Assembly: GCA_002633025.1 (NCBI GenBank)
Contig: NMRB01002720.1
Coordinates: 2,643-66,642, forward strand
Reading direction: 5' to 3'
Length of the DNA: 64,000 nucleotides
From: Notospermus geniculatus
Lineage: Eukaryota; Nemertea; Pilidiophora; Heteronemertea; Lineidae
The position numbers and the translations under genes were made by a program. Numbering within the stretch: position 1 is the stretch's first letter; every line of letters starts with the position of its first letter. The notes beneath the pieces are model-generated. The model was not told the origin of the DNA and did no database searches. It saw only the letters and a list, made by a program, of their open reading frames with translations. Below, piece after piece: positions 40,031 through 51,124 of the stretch.

Positions 40031-41487
40031 TTATACCACTTATTGTATGAGTCGAGGTACCGGTAGATGTCGTGTTAGACCTACCTGGTGATCATGGGTT
40101 AATACCAGATAATAGGCCAGCAATTCTTGGTGAACTATACGTGTAGATATCATTTGAGACCCATTGGGTGGGAAGGAGTTAATAGCTGAGAACCAATCCA
40201 TGACGTCACCATGGTGGATGAAGCGAGAAAGGGCATAATTATCTGGCGATCGGCGATGTTGTCTACCATTCAATAGTAGTTTGCCATTCAATAGAAAATG
40301 TTGTTGTTGACTGTTTCTGACAGTTCAACATGAACTTCCTAGAGGAAGGATAAGCCGCGGCTGAGACGGAATTGGTCTCTCCTCGGTTTACGTAAACAAA
40401 ATAAGAGAAAATCTATGACTGTCGCCGCAGTTGGCGTTGTGGACTAGCGAGAGTGCATCTTGAACTTAGGTGATTAAAGCAAGAATTCTCTATCACTTCG
40501 TCGTTGATAGCCCCTATCAAACTAAAGACATATCGAGCTCTCTAAATATGTGAAATATAAGGAACTTTTATTGTCATGCGCTACAGAAACAGCCAGAGTC
40601 GGAGACTCGAAATGACGAATGAAGCCGATAAGAGATCTAGCCGTAAAAGCGAGGTACCATCGATATCGGCGGATTCCAGTAAAATTTTCATATCCCTTCA
40701 TCGTTAATGCTCTCAGTCAGACTAAGTACGTTTTAAATAATCAAAATATGTGAAATGTTAGTAATTTTTCAGACAACACGCTATGAAAGCAGGCCGAGTC
40801 GAAGACTTGGAATGACGTGCATGAAGCCGAGATCGTCTGCTCGGTTCGAAACGGATCAAGTCAGTTATGGCACATTAAGCTCGGGTACGCGCGTGATGGA
40901 AATCTTCGTCTTCCGTCCAGATCCTTTCAATTCCCTAATACTTCCGATATGTCAAAATATCAAATTTGATATATCAATATCATTATGATGCTCACACTGG
41001 AGAATAAATTTGTTGATGCCAGTATCTTGGCGTCGGAGACAAGTTATTCAAGAAACAAAAGTGTGACAGACAGAATCTCAACTTTTGATATATCAATTTC
41101 ACCATGAACCAGGTATCGGAGACCTGAAATTTTCATTCCATCTTGTAGCTCATGTCATGTTACCTGGGGGTAGGCTACAATTCCGGGTCTGTAGCTCTCG
41201 CAGGAACAAAAATACAGGTGTGACAGACTGAACGGACAGACAGACAGACACCATGACCAAACACTATATGGTTTCTGATCTTCAGATCGGAAACCGTAAT
41301 AAATTTGTGTCCCAGATTTCAAACCATAGTTTATTAATATTCTTATGTATTTGTTTTCGTAAGTAGGCATTTCTCTATAATTTTTTTGCACATAAGAACA
41401 TAATTGTTATCTTGCCAGGTAGAACTGGTTCATTGGTAGATTTCAACACATACTTGGTCATTTTGACCCAACCAAAATGACCCATAC
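40031..41487. other. No gene seen; one loose duplication
   Basis: About 40505-40640 and 40710-40840 are diverged copies of one another (AATATGTGAAAT, GCCGAGTCGAAGACT and GAATGACG). Nothing else recognised. Confidence 0.45.
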
Positions 41488-42040
41488 GCCCGTATTCTGA
41501 AAGCTCACTCACACTCACATTCTACTCATACTCAAGTGAGTGTCACTCAAGTGTGGCTCAAGAAACACTCAAGTACGAGTGTGAGTGTGGCCTCAATAGT
41601 TTGAGGGACCACTCACACTTAATGAGTGATGCATATTTTTAGATTCACAGAGGTCACTCAACTGTCACTAAGTCAAGTGCCCCTTGAGTAATAGTTAAAA
41701 TGTATTGCTGTAGAAAATTGTCGACTGACTGGTATTCGGAAGAGGACCCAGTATATTCTCTTCGCAAGTGACCAACATTTTGTTCCAATCTTTCATTATT
41801 TTCCAACCTAATGAGCCACATATACGCCATTTTGGTAAATAAACGTTTACTCGAGTGAAGGCTGAGGGAGGTATACCACCCCCTCAATCTTCACTCCAAA
41901 ATAACGACTTGGGTGAGTATGAGTGAGGCCTCTGAAAGGTTCAAGTGTGAGGTAGATCTTTCACTCCTTGAGTCTTGAGTGACACTCATTGAGTGTCAAG
42001 TGATACTCAATGAGTGTGAGTGAGCTTTCAGAATACGGGC
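41488..42040. mobile_element. Foldback saturated with GAGTGTGAGTG, 5 bp duplication
   Basis: Tips GCCCGTATTCTGAAAGC and complement; CATAC at 41483-41487 and 42041-42045. Body made of CACTC/GAGTG variants in both orientations, with a plain centre around 41690-41880. Confidence 0.83.
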
Positions 42041-42487
42041 CATACTTTCAACCCCTACACTTGGTCAAATCTGATCATGTAGGCCCTACTAGGTTATTTT
42101 TGACGCAGTTTTTCAACCATTCTGCTTGACCAAGTAATTGGGTTACAAATATGACCCAGCAAGGATGACCCAATATTATGACCCTGAAATTCTGAAATTT
42201 CGAGCAAACCTCATTGAAATTCACCGCAGATTTCAATGTTTCTAGCACAGTGCGCCCACTTATTGGGACCGTAGAAGCAACTTGATACTAGGCTACTGTT
42301 AGTAGAGCAACTGCATCATAGGTGGCGCCAGCAACTGAGAAGCAATGAATTTGTGCCAAGACGTTGACATGTAGTGCATTTTGCTTGCAATGTCAAGCAT
42401 TGCATTTTAAGGGGCGCGCTCACACCCGCAACCCATCGCGCCCATAAATGTCTGTGAAGAAGCGTGTGTAATCGCGCCCCATAAATT

Positions 42488-44566
42488 GGGCATTCGAAAA
42501 CCCTGGAGACTGGAGACTGGAGAGTGGACAATGGAGAGCGTCATTGTTCTCTGCCACTTGGATCAACCTCTCATCAAGGATATTTCAGTAACAGGTATAA
42601 CTCCAGAATACAGAAGGCAGTGCTGTGCTGATCATAGTCTTTTTATAGTCCCCACACACAGTGGGGACTATATTGTGATTACTAGGTTTTCTTCTCGTTT
42701 CTGGCTCATTACACAACAATTATGGAGGTAGCCCAGTAAAACGACTGAACAAACTCAACATCCATTGCTGCAGTCTCATAGATGGCAATATTATCCAGTG
42801 CAGGACACACAAGGATTTTCAAAATTCTGCCCATTTCCATTACTTTTTGAGTGTTTTTTGTTAATTATTCACAGTTTTGCTCATGAATAAACATGAACTT
42901 GAACTTTGGCGAGGTCAAGCTGAAATCAGCCAATGGCAGGCAGTGAGCACGTAAACAATACCATGTGCTCGAATGGGAATGTTCCAAAATGGATTCCACC
43001 ATTTTGTTTGTCACCAATTCAAGCATTCAGTGAGGCAGTGTAAGGAATGTCGGTGAAATGGACACTCAGTGACCTATCCCAAGTATATTTTGTATCATCA
43101 GCTAAATATCCTGTGGGAAGTCCGTTGAAAAAGCACCCTGCTACTGCTGATTTCAACTCAATGCATCCTGCTGTGATTGTGAATGTGAACACTGCACTGG
43201 CACTGCACATGTTGTGGTCTATGCACAGTACACATAGGCCAATTTGGGTAAGCACTTTATAAGATGCACCATCGTAACTTTCATCCATGGTGATTGCAAT
43301 GTCATCAGAATGGTGGTGCTGATTTTAGCATTGCACTTATTTACTGTTTTGGTGACCGAACAACTATGGGGTGCCTTTCCAACCAAGGGGGTCTAACAAG
43401 GTAGGCCTATCTACATGTATATCTTGATTCAACAAGGATTGTAGGCCAATCATGTGGTATTAACCCCTTCCCACCAAAGACCAATGGGTCAAAGATATCT
43501 ATCTTGATTCAGCAAGGATTGTAGGCCAATCATGTGGTATTAACCCCTTTCCACCAAAGACCAATGGGTCTAATAAGATATCTAGGCCTACCTTGATTCA
43601 ACAAGGATTGTAGGCCAATCATGTGGTATTAACCCCTTCCCATCCAAGGCTAAGGGGTCTAATAAGATATCATTTCAATTCAACAACAATTGTAGATCAG
43701 GTTTTATTCCTCCATAGACCTAAAACTTATGTCATGTGGTCATGTTAACCACTTCCCACCCAGGGGGGTCCAGGTAATAAGGCGTCTATCTCTATTCACA
43801 AAGGACTGTAACATGCAATATTTATTCCTTCCGTCTATAAGGTGTTGATCTTGATTCACCAAAAGGATTGTACAAGAACAAGGGCTATCAGTTTCTTCAG
43901 GTGCCAAGAATTATAAATTAACTAACAATTTTTTTTCTGGGACCTACAGTATCTTTGTGAAGTTCCCAATTGTGGGGACTATCAAATTTGCTGGTAAGCA
44001 AATTTCAAAGTTCTAGTTTGGCCCTGACGTTGATTGTTTGTAAAAAGAATTTCTCCGCAACAAAAGGTGCATTTTGTATTTGTTGGAAAAAATAAATTGA
44101 AACTGAAATAGGGTGCCTACAGTGTGGTCCAGAGTTTTCCACATCAAACTACATGGAAAGAGTATTGCATAGATTGAAATACACTTCGTACAATACCGTT
44201 CCCAATTAAGGGCATGAAGAAAGTTTAGGCCACCTTGTGGATATTTTAATTGGGCATCAATGGGAAAACCTTGGCTTTCTGGCACATTTTGCTGACCGGG
44301 GCTGGACAGACCAGAAGTTGGACGAGCCATGAAGAAATGATTAATATGGGATCCATCAGAAACAGGCATAGGGCTTCTAGCTATGCCATAGTGGGATTGG
44401 ACGTCAAATTGAGAGGGAACATTGCGTCCTGATTGAGGGTATTCGAAAACCCTGTTGTTTACTTAGGCTCGTCGCCAGTGCTGTATGTGAATCCATGTGG
44501 CGGAGAACAATGACGCTCTCCATTGTCCACTCTCCAGTCTCCAGTATCCAGGGTTTTCGAATACCC
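42488..44566. mobile_element. 2.1 kb foldback with GGGCATTCGAAAACCC tips
   Basis: Left arm 42488-42560 (CTGGAGACTGGAGAGTGGAC, ATGGAGAGCGTCATTGTTCT) pairs with 44505-44566. The interior holds the tandem array at 43411-43880. A further GGGTATTCGAAAACCCTG lies at 44437-44454, so the right side may be a double insertion. Confidence 0.65.
43411..43880 (+). repeat. Tandem repeat, units of about 90-110 bp
   Basis: At least three good units (TTGATTCAACAAGGATTGTA, GGCCAATCATGTGGTATTAA, CCCCTTCCCACCAAAG) followed by decayed ones. The piece GGTCTTTGGTGGGAAGGGGTTAATA resembles flanks of the 39403-40030 element. Confidence 0.8.
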
Positions 44567-44935
44567 CCATAAATTATGGTGAAAGCACGATCAATATAAA
44601 ATATTGAGCGATTGTTTCATGGCACCTTCATAACTAGCTGTTGACCACAACCAATCAGATCTCCAGTACCGGTAACAGAATGATGCCTCAGTCACAAATG
44701 CAGCAGCCGCCGGAGGATATCTTGACCTGGGCGGTTTTTTGCGACGTTGCGGCCTGGGACGGATTTTCCCACATATCTTTCACATATCCTTGAATAGGAT
44801 GTTTTTCGACGGGCACCACCGAGGACCCCGGACAGTAATCGGCCGATGTTGGCTGGTGTCTGTCAGATTTTGTTTCGACGAGTTGAAAATGGTTGACCGA
44901 TATCGCCCAGTCCGCCACTGATGTCCCAGCGGGTA

Positions 44936-45198
44936 AAGTGTTTTTCACATTGAACTGGCCAAAGGTACTTGGCTGACCTCTTGTCACTAAACTGTAATGG
45001 TGTGATCACAAATAATAATGTTACACAACCCTCGGCAGCCAGTGTCATGGCTGACCAGCTTTGGCTGACATCATGAAAGAGCTATAATCTGTTTTCAAGT
45101 CAGTGTTGTGCAACACCACTACCTCTTGGTAAATGTGATCTGGTCACATTCCTGAGTTCAACTAAGTACCTTTGGCCAGTTCAATGTGAAAAACACTT
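44936..45198. mobile_element. 263 bp MITE with TA duplication, sister of 24772-25034
   Basis: Ends AAGTGTTTTTCACATTGAAC and GTTCAATGTGAAAAACACTT; TA at 44934-44935 and 45199-45200. Few differences from the copy at 24.8 kb. Confidence 0.87.
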
Positions 45199-45500
45199 TA
45201 TCAGCCCGCTGTCGTCCAGCAATCGGGCGATTTTTGTAGATCGGCCACCGATCGACATCCGAGGGGACTCGGTCGAGCACATGCGGATGGCTGGCGTGAT
45301 ACCTGTCGGACTTCTACCAGTGTCTCGGCCCCGGGGTGACGGCCAAAAATCGTCCGATCTACTCGGTGCCTGGTGGGGAAGGAGGCTGACGGGTGGCTGT
45401 TGGGAGCCGTACGGGCATGGGACTATGAAGGATCCCCTAGCGCCAGCCGCTACTCGCCGCACGAAAGTAACTCCGAGTTACTTTCTTTCGATTACTTAAG

Positions 45501-45775
45501 CGGCGGGCTACCGAGCTCAGGACAGCCGTAGATATCCTCAGGCCACAAACCACTCATTTTCCCCTTTTTTAGCCCGTACGGGCGTCGGAAACACATCTTT
45601 GGCAGAATCGGTGGGAATGTGACTGTACGTGTAGCATAAGCGGCGCGCTACCGAGCTCAGGACAGCCGTAGATGTCCTCAGGCCACCGGCCGGCAACCCC
45701 TCATTTTCCCCCTTTTTTAGCTCCTTCGGGCGTCGCAAAAACATCCTTGGCAGCATCGGTGAAGATGTGACTGAG
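45501..45775 (+). repeat. Direct duplication, about 140 bp unit
   Basis: GCTACCGAGCTCAGGACAGC through CATCTTTGGCAGAATCGGTG (45505-45622) recurs at 45644-45773 with about one difference in eight bases. Confidence 0.78.
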
Positions 45776-46807
45776 GCATCAGTAGGCCTGAGTAGAGTCT
45801 TGTAAGTGAGTGTCTGTGACGCCTCACCAGTTCTGAGGTAGTAAGCGATGACACGCAATCCTGTGAGCTAACACAGATCAGTGTTGAATTTGAATAGCAG
45901 CAAAGAGGTGTGTTGACCCAAAGGTTGAGCATGTCTGGTAGGTCTGGTAGGCGCAATAGGCCTACACTAGAGGCATGGTAGAGGGTTTGGCAAGACAAGG
46001 ATATGATGGGAAAGGCACATCTTCTCTACAGGTACACAGCATATACACCACCACAACAGCCCGCTGGAAATGAAAGAACTGAAATGAATACATGAAAACA
46101 ACAAGCAAACATTCTCACCCACACCACAGGGAGTAACAACAAAGCAATGCATGCAGAAGTACACAATACCGGTACTCTTTTAGATTTTGCAGCTCGCAGC
46201 ACAATCACCAATTTTAAAGTCATTTCTCAGTTAATGGCTGAATGTGTGCATATCAATATCGATGAAGCTGTGTAAGAGACAAGGAAGAATCTACGTATCA
46301 TCACATCTTGATGAACATGATGAAAGGGGACACAGATTTTCAACATCTTGTTGGTGAAATAAACTGGAATCAGAATAAAATCCAGTAGCCGACTTCTCTC
46401 CACTGTCCCCGAATTCACTTCCAGTGAGGACCCCTGTCGTCGATGAGATGGTCTTGAAAAAACTGGCTAGATTGTCTCTGCCCAGTGTGAAAGGTGGTAG
46501 CCTACACAGTGCTATCGTTTGCCATCCTCTTCACAATTCTTGTCAAAAAATCGATATCGGATGTGTTATTTCATTTTTTGCAGTGTTTTCGTTATTGTTT
46601 GCCATCTCTTCAAAAATTTTTATCAAAAAATTGATAATTGATAATCGAATGTGCTTTCCATTGTGACTCAGTGCTCTATTGGAGCTGTACTTGCCTTCTA
46701 TTCTACGACACGCTGAATATCCAGTTTCAACAAAAACAGAGTATTGTTCTATGATTTGTGCTTCGGAAACCACAATGCTCATTCATTTTAGGATTTCAGT
46801 AATACTA
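45776..46807. other. No gene seen
   Basis: No bounded element or recognisable coding region. Confidence 0.45.
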
Positions 46808-46895
46808 CAGGGTGGGCCAGAGAAAGTGTCACCCAAACAACAGCATTCCTCTTGTTTCTCTATTGTTCGAGGGACACTTTCCCTGGCCCACCCTG
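46808..46895. mobile_element. 88 bp mariner-like hairpin
   Basis: CAGGGTGGGCCAGAGAAAGT at the left and ACTTTCCCTGGCCCACCCTG at the right; TA flanks at 46806-46807 and 46896-46897. These tips are of the Tc1/mariner type. Confidence 0.87.
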
Positions 46896-47053
46896 TAGTA
46901 TTATTACATTTTGAGTATTGTGTTTCTCTGGTTAGAATAAAATAAAATATTCAAGCCACACAAAACAAGAGGCCTTTTAGCCTGGCGCTCAGCTGATGAC
47001 CTAGGCCTGATATTCTGATGTTTTAAGGTCTAGGTTGATCGAAATGGTACCGC

Positions 47054-48257
47054 ACTATAGAGGGGGTCTACCCTATGTGGCCCGGGTTCTATGTGGCCCG
47101 GGTTCTATGTGGCCTGGGTTCTATGTGGCCTGGGTTCTATGTGGCCCAGGTTCTATGTGGCCCGGGATATATGTGGCCCGGGTTCAGTTGCAAGTTGTAA
47201 ATAAAATAACTCCAACTTGCACAAAGTTGAAAACACTGCAAGTTGCAACCGCATCAATCAATCTTGTGGCCTTGTATCTGCGAAAACTGAAGTGCATCAA
47301 AAATTCAGTTTAGAAGTAATTTTATTACAAGTTGCAGGTTTTTAACATTTGGACTTGCAACTTGCGTGTCGTCCAAGGTTGTGCCAAATAAAGGGACCAG
47401 CCAAATGCTGCCGATTCACAGGTAAAGGTGGAACACATGGCGGGGCGACCATAGAGAATTTTCACTGTTATGACTGTTTCACAATGTGATTACCTACCTC
47501 GGCATCAATGTTAGAAAAATATTTGTTGTCATCTTTCATGATCATAAAACTTGTTTCAAGTTTTAAAATAAAGTTAAATGAAATCATATTAGGGCTTATC
47601 AAGTTGCCCTAACCATAGGTTGAGGGTCAGGGTTTTGGGAGGTCTTAGAGTTAGGCCTGGAGTGACACGCAAGTTGCAAGTCCAAATGTTAAAGTTGCAA
47701 GTTGCAGAAACAATCCCGCAACTTGCAATAAAGTTACTTCTAAACTGAATTTTTGATGCACTTAAATTTTTGCAGATACAAGGCCGCATGATTGATTGAT
47801 GCAGTTGCAACTTGCATTGTTTACAACTTTATGCAAGTTGCAGTTATTTTAATTTACAACTTGCAATTTTCATCCGAGTCCGGTGTGACAAGGAACAAAG
47901 TCCCCCTGGAATCAAAGTCCGGTCTTATTGTTCAGCGATGGATTAATATATTATGGCTATAGAGACCATGGCCATTCGAATATAATCTTACAATAGCGGG
48001 CTATTGTTTGGCGGACTTGCATTCCTAGGACGTTGATTTCGGTCACAACTGTCCATAATATAGAACCCGGGCCACACATAACCCCGGCCACATAAACCCA
48101 GGGCACATAGAACCGAGGGCCACATAGAACCCGGGCCACATAGAACCCAGGCCACATAGAACCCGGGCCACATAGAACCCGGGCCACAAAGAACCCAGGC
48201 CACATAGAACCCAGGCCACATAGAACCCGGGCCACATAGACGTGGTCCCCTATAGAG
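47054..48257. mobile_element. Composite foldback: 16 bp tandem arrays around an inner palindrome
   Basis: Left array 47074-47186: seven 16 bp units TATGTGGCCCGGGTTC. Right array 48060-48239: about eleven units of the complement. Inside lie inner arms rich in GCAACTTGCAA (47185-47371 and 47665-47872), and on the right a copy of the 19436 repeat (47886-48045). The outer tips pair through CTATAG. Confidence 0.8.
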
Positions 48258-48309
48258 GAAGGTTAATGGGTGATGTCAAATATTATGCACCAAAATGCGC
48301 ACGACTGGA

Positions 48310-48382
48310 TGAGAAAAAAGAAACTTCGGGTACATCGTTCGCAGCGCCACGTCGTGACGTTAGTTCCGCGGGTACCTCATTC
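48310..48382 (+). repeat. Fourth copy (3' end) of the 8466-8748 repeat
   Basis: AAAAAAGAAACTTCGG followed by the block GCGCCACGTCGTGACGTTAG; only the 3' end is present. Confidence 0.7.
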
Positions 48383-49291
48383 CTAGAGTCTATGAACATC
48401 GGTATAGAACTTCATGCCTCTAACTCCATTAGAAGATGAGATATTTGAAAAAAAATCAAATTTCATATCAATATCACCAAATTTGGACCATAATCATATT
48501 AGGGGTACTCTAGAACGCAAGGCTTGCCCTGGAACATTAACGATTTAATATTTGTCATTTGTTCTTCCAGTACATTCACCCACTGCAGGTGAGCACATGG
48601 TCCATGGACCATTTCATTATAAACCAATTCCCCTAAACGTAGCCAATACGCCATTATAATGTAGCTGTAAGTTAGCAACATGTTCAGTAAGTTCTGTGGT
48701 CGTCAGGAACACGTCAAATACTTCTCTACATGCGTTAGAGATAAGTTCGATAAGTTACAAATAGGTTCAAGCACCTTGCTCATAGGTTGGGAAAACCTTT
48801 TGGGAACGATAGAAATTATCTCGGCGTATAAATCCGTGTCTCCAAATATAGATAAGATTTATTTTTGGTCTCTCGAAAAGCCAGGCCGAAATATTTTTTG
48901 CACACCGCCTGAATGTGATTTTTTCCCCAACGACATTCTATTCGGGTTCTGATTGGCTATCCAACACAGAGCATAAACAAAGAAGGACATCGGAGCGATG
49001 TCAATGCTTGCCGACTCTAGAGCTAGTTAACTGTGATCTTGACCTCTGACCTTGAGAAGTATTGCGTAACTGGAACAGGGATCCTTGATTGAATCTATAG
49101 GAGATGGTAAATGCATGATTCTAATTAGTGTTCCCTGAAATTCTGAGTAGATTTCCATTTAAGAACTGTTTGACCGTGACCTTCACCTCTGACCTTGAAT
49201 CTCAAAGCTAATATTGACGTGGTCGTTTCTAAATGCAATAACATGTCACACCCCTTGAGGTTTTTGTGATCGATGATCACCTCTAGACACC
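48383..49291. other. No gene seen
   Basis: Two loose matches of 'gtgaccttcacctctgaccttga' type near 49040 and 49175; otherwise nothing recognised. Confidence 0.45.
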
Positions 49292-49940
49292 TTGGACGTC
49301 TTGTTTTTTTCATATATTCTCCCCTACTTGGTGTATGGTTCGATGCTATACACCGGAGCCAACCAGCGTGAGTTAGATAAACTTGATCGAGTGTATTACA
49401 GAGCTGCAGTTTTAGTCAGTGGGTGCCTACACGGTTCGAATAAATGTAAGGTATTGAGCTGCCTAGGTTGGATGAGCCTGGCGGATCGGAGAAAAGAAAA
49501 ATTGGCGTTATTAATGTATGATTACGACAGGAATACCGGTACCATTCCTTTGTACTTACGTCAGTCTATTGACTCTTATAGTAACCCAAACCGTGATGCC
49601 AGACTCAGACGACCGCGGCAGTTCATACTCCCTATTTCACATGACATGCGTCGTACTACGATACCTACAGCAATTACGGTATGGGAGGCCATCCCTGATG
49701 ACATTAAGGCTGTTTTGTCTCGAAATGGTTTTAAATATCGAATCCGTTCTATTTTCGTGGTAAGAAGAATGCACTCGCTTCCACCAAACTAAAACTTAGC
49801 AGGACTGAGGAAACATACTTGAATAGATCTCGCTGTGACCTTATATTCCAAAGTCGCATGTATTCACACAACTTTTCTACAGTGACTAGTCCATCTTGTT
49901 CTTGCGGCTGCAGAAACCAAACTACTATTCTTGTCTTACT
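49292..49940 (+). pseudogene. LINE reverse transcriptase, C-terminal fragment
   Basis: Reads YILPYLVYGSMLYTG, then KLDRVYYRAAVLVSG, LGWMSLADRRKEKLALLMY, and after a frame change a Cys cluster SCSCGCRNQTT. This order (thumb 'P.l.YG...w', 'lq..aar.itg', 'LgW..l..Rr....l...yk', then a terminal zinc knuckle) is that of the C-terminal part of jockey/CR1-like non-LTR retrotransposons. The catalytic YxDD region is not in the window, and the end runs straight into Penelope-like sequence. Dead fragment on the plus strand. Confidence 0.75.
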
Positions 49941-50446
49941 CCGACTCAAGGATTGTGACTGACCTCTTTGTAAAACCCACGGACACTCACCAATACCTAC
50001 ACCCAGCTTCCTGTCACCCTGGCCACATCAAACGCTCCATCCCTTTTTCCCAAGCCCTCCGCATCCTGTCCATATGCTCAGAACGGCCTGCGGCTCTGAA
50101 ACACCTTCAGAACTTGGTTGGCTTTCTCACTGACAGGGGACATAACAGACGGAAGGTTGCAAGGGAAGTAGAAAGGGCGATCCAACGTCATGACGGCCAG
50201 GGGGCCCACTCTCCCACTACGACGGAAACCAATACCCAGGATGGGAGTAGAGACAGAGCTGATGATGGTGATCCCCAGGCTAACCAGAGTGTCGACAGAA
50301 GTGAGGTCCGAGACAACCAGCAGTCCCCCAAAACCCGCAAGATTCCCTTAGTCCTCACCTATCACCCTGGACTGCCAGACATTACTGCAATCACACGCCG
50401 TTTCCTTCCTNTTTCATCACACTCGCAGACAGGCAGAGGGAGTGGG
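49935..50446 (+). pseudogene. Penelope-like reverse transcriptase fragment
   Basis: Reads VTDLFVKPTDTHQYL, SCHPGHIKRSIPFSQALR and FLTDRGHNRRKVAREVERA, then after a hydrophilic stretch LVLTYHPGLPDI. I recall this order from the thumb side of reverse transcriptases of Penelope-like elements; a similarity search would settle whether it is that class. No start, palm domain or GIY-YIG endonuclease is present. It is cut off on the right by the transposon at 50451. One undetermined base at 50411. Confidence 0.65.
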
Positions 50447-50478
50447 AAATGGGCCATTTTCAGGAAAATGTACACAAA

Positions 50479-50738
50479 ACGGTAAAGACAAAATTTTTTT
50501 TTTCAAAATCCAATTTGTACCCAGGAAGGCCAGTACAGTACACATAGGATCTACAAAGGCTAATATTGAGCCAGCAACGCTAGATTCTGAGAAGTTTAAA
50601 AAAAATGGTATCTGAAATTTGGGGGTTGCGTCTTTACCGTTAACCTCATACTGGTTACCATTATGAAGATGACGGTAAAGACATAACAGTAAAGACCATG
50701 CTTGTTGAGGATGATGGAAGAGACATTATGGTAAAGAC
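50479..50738. promoter_or_regulatory. Left subterminal ACGGTAAAGAC repeats
   Basis: Copies at 50479-50489, 50630-50640 (inverted), 50672-50682, 50686-50696 (ACAGTAAAGAC) and 50728-50738 (ATGGTAAAGAC). Subterminal arrays like this bind transposase in several known families; binding here is inferred. Confidence 0.75.
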
Positions 50739-51124
50739 TGAACATTAAAATGCAGTTAATTCAAAATAACTCTTTATTTATCAAAAATAACATTGCTGAA
50801 CAGTTTTTCAGGTAACAAGTTAAAATTTAAAACAAAACGGTGGACGGCTATTCTCAACTCGAAAATATGTGGGCCTGTTTTTGCTATACCGCTTGAAAAA
50901 GTAAAACTTGATTAACAAATAACACGAGACTGAATACAAACTCAAAGTTAACACCTAAACCTAAAAACCATACAACATGGTCAACACTACATGACTAAAC
51001 TGACATGACTGATTCAACACAAAACTTTGTCACTACATTGATGGTCAGGTTGCTCCCAAAATACACGTTGCAAAGGTATTTTGGCAAACAGGTGATGGGG
51101 TTCCAACTAGCACATTGTTCTGGG

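Noticed and set aside
40040-40291. Missing first exon of the receptor
   Set aside because: No signal-peptide-like hydrophobic run and no donor in the required phase.
47035-48240. Trp-Pro-Gly-Phe-Tyr-Val repeat protein
   Set aside because: It comes from 16 bp units, which are not a multiple of three, so the repeat cycles through all frames. It lies in the arms of a foldback.
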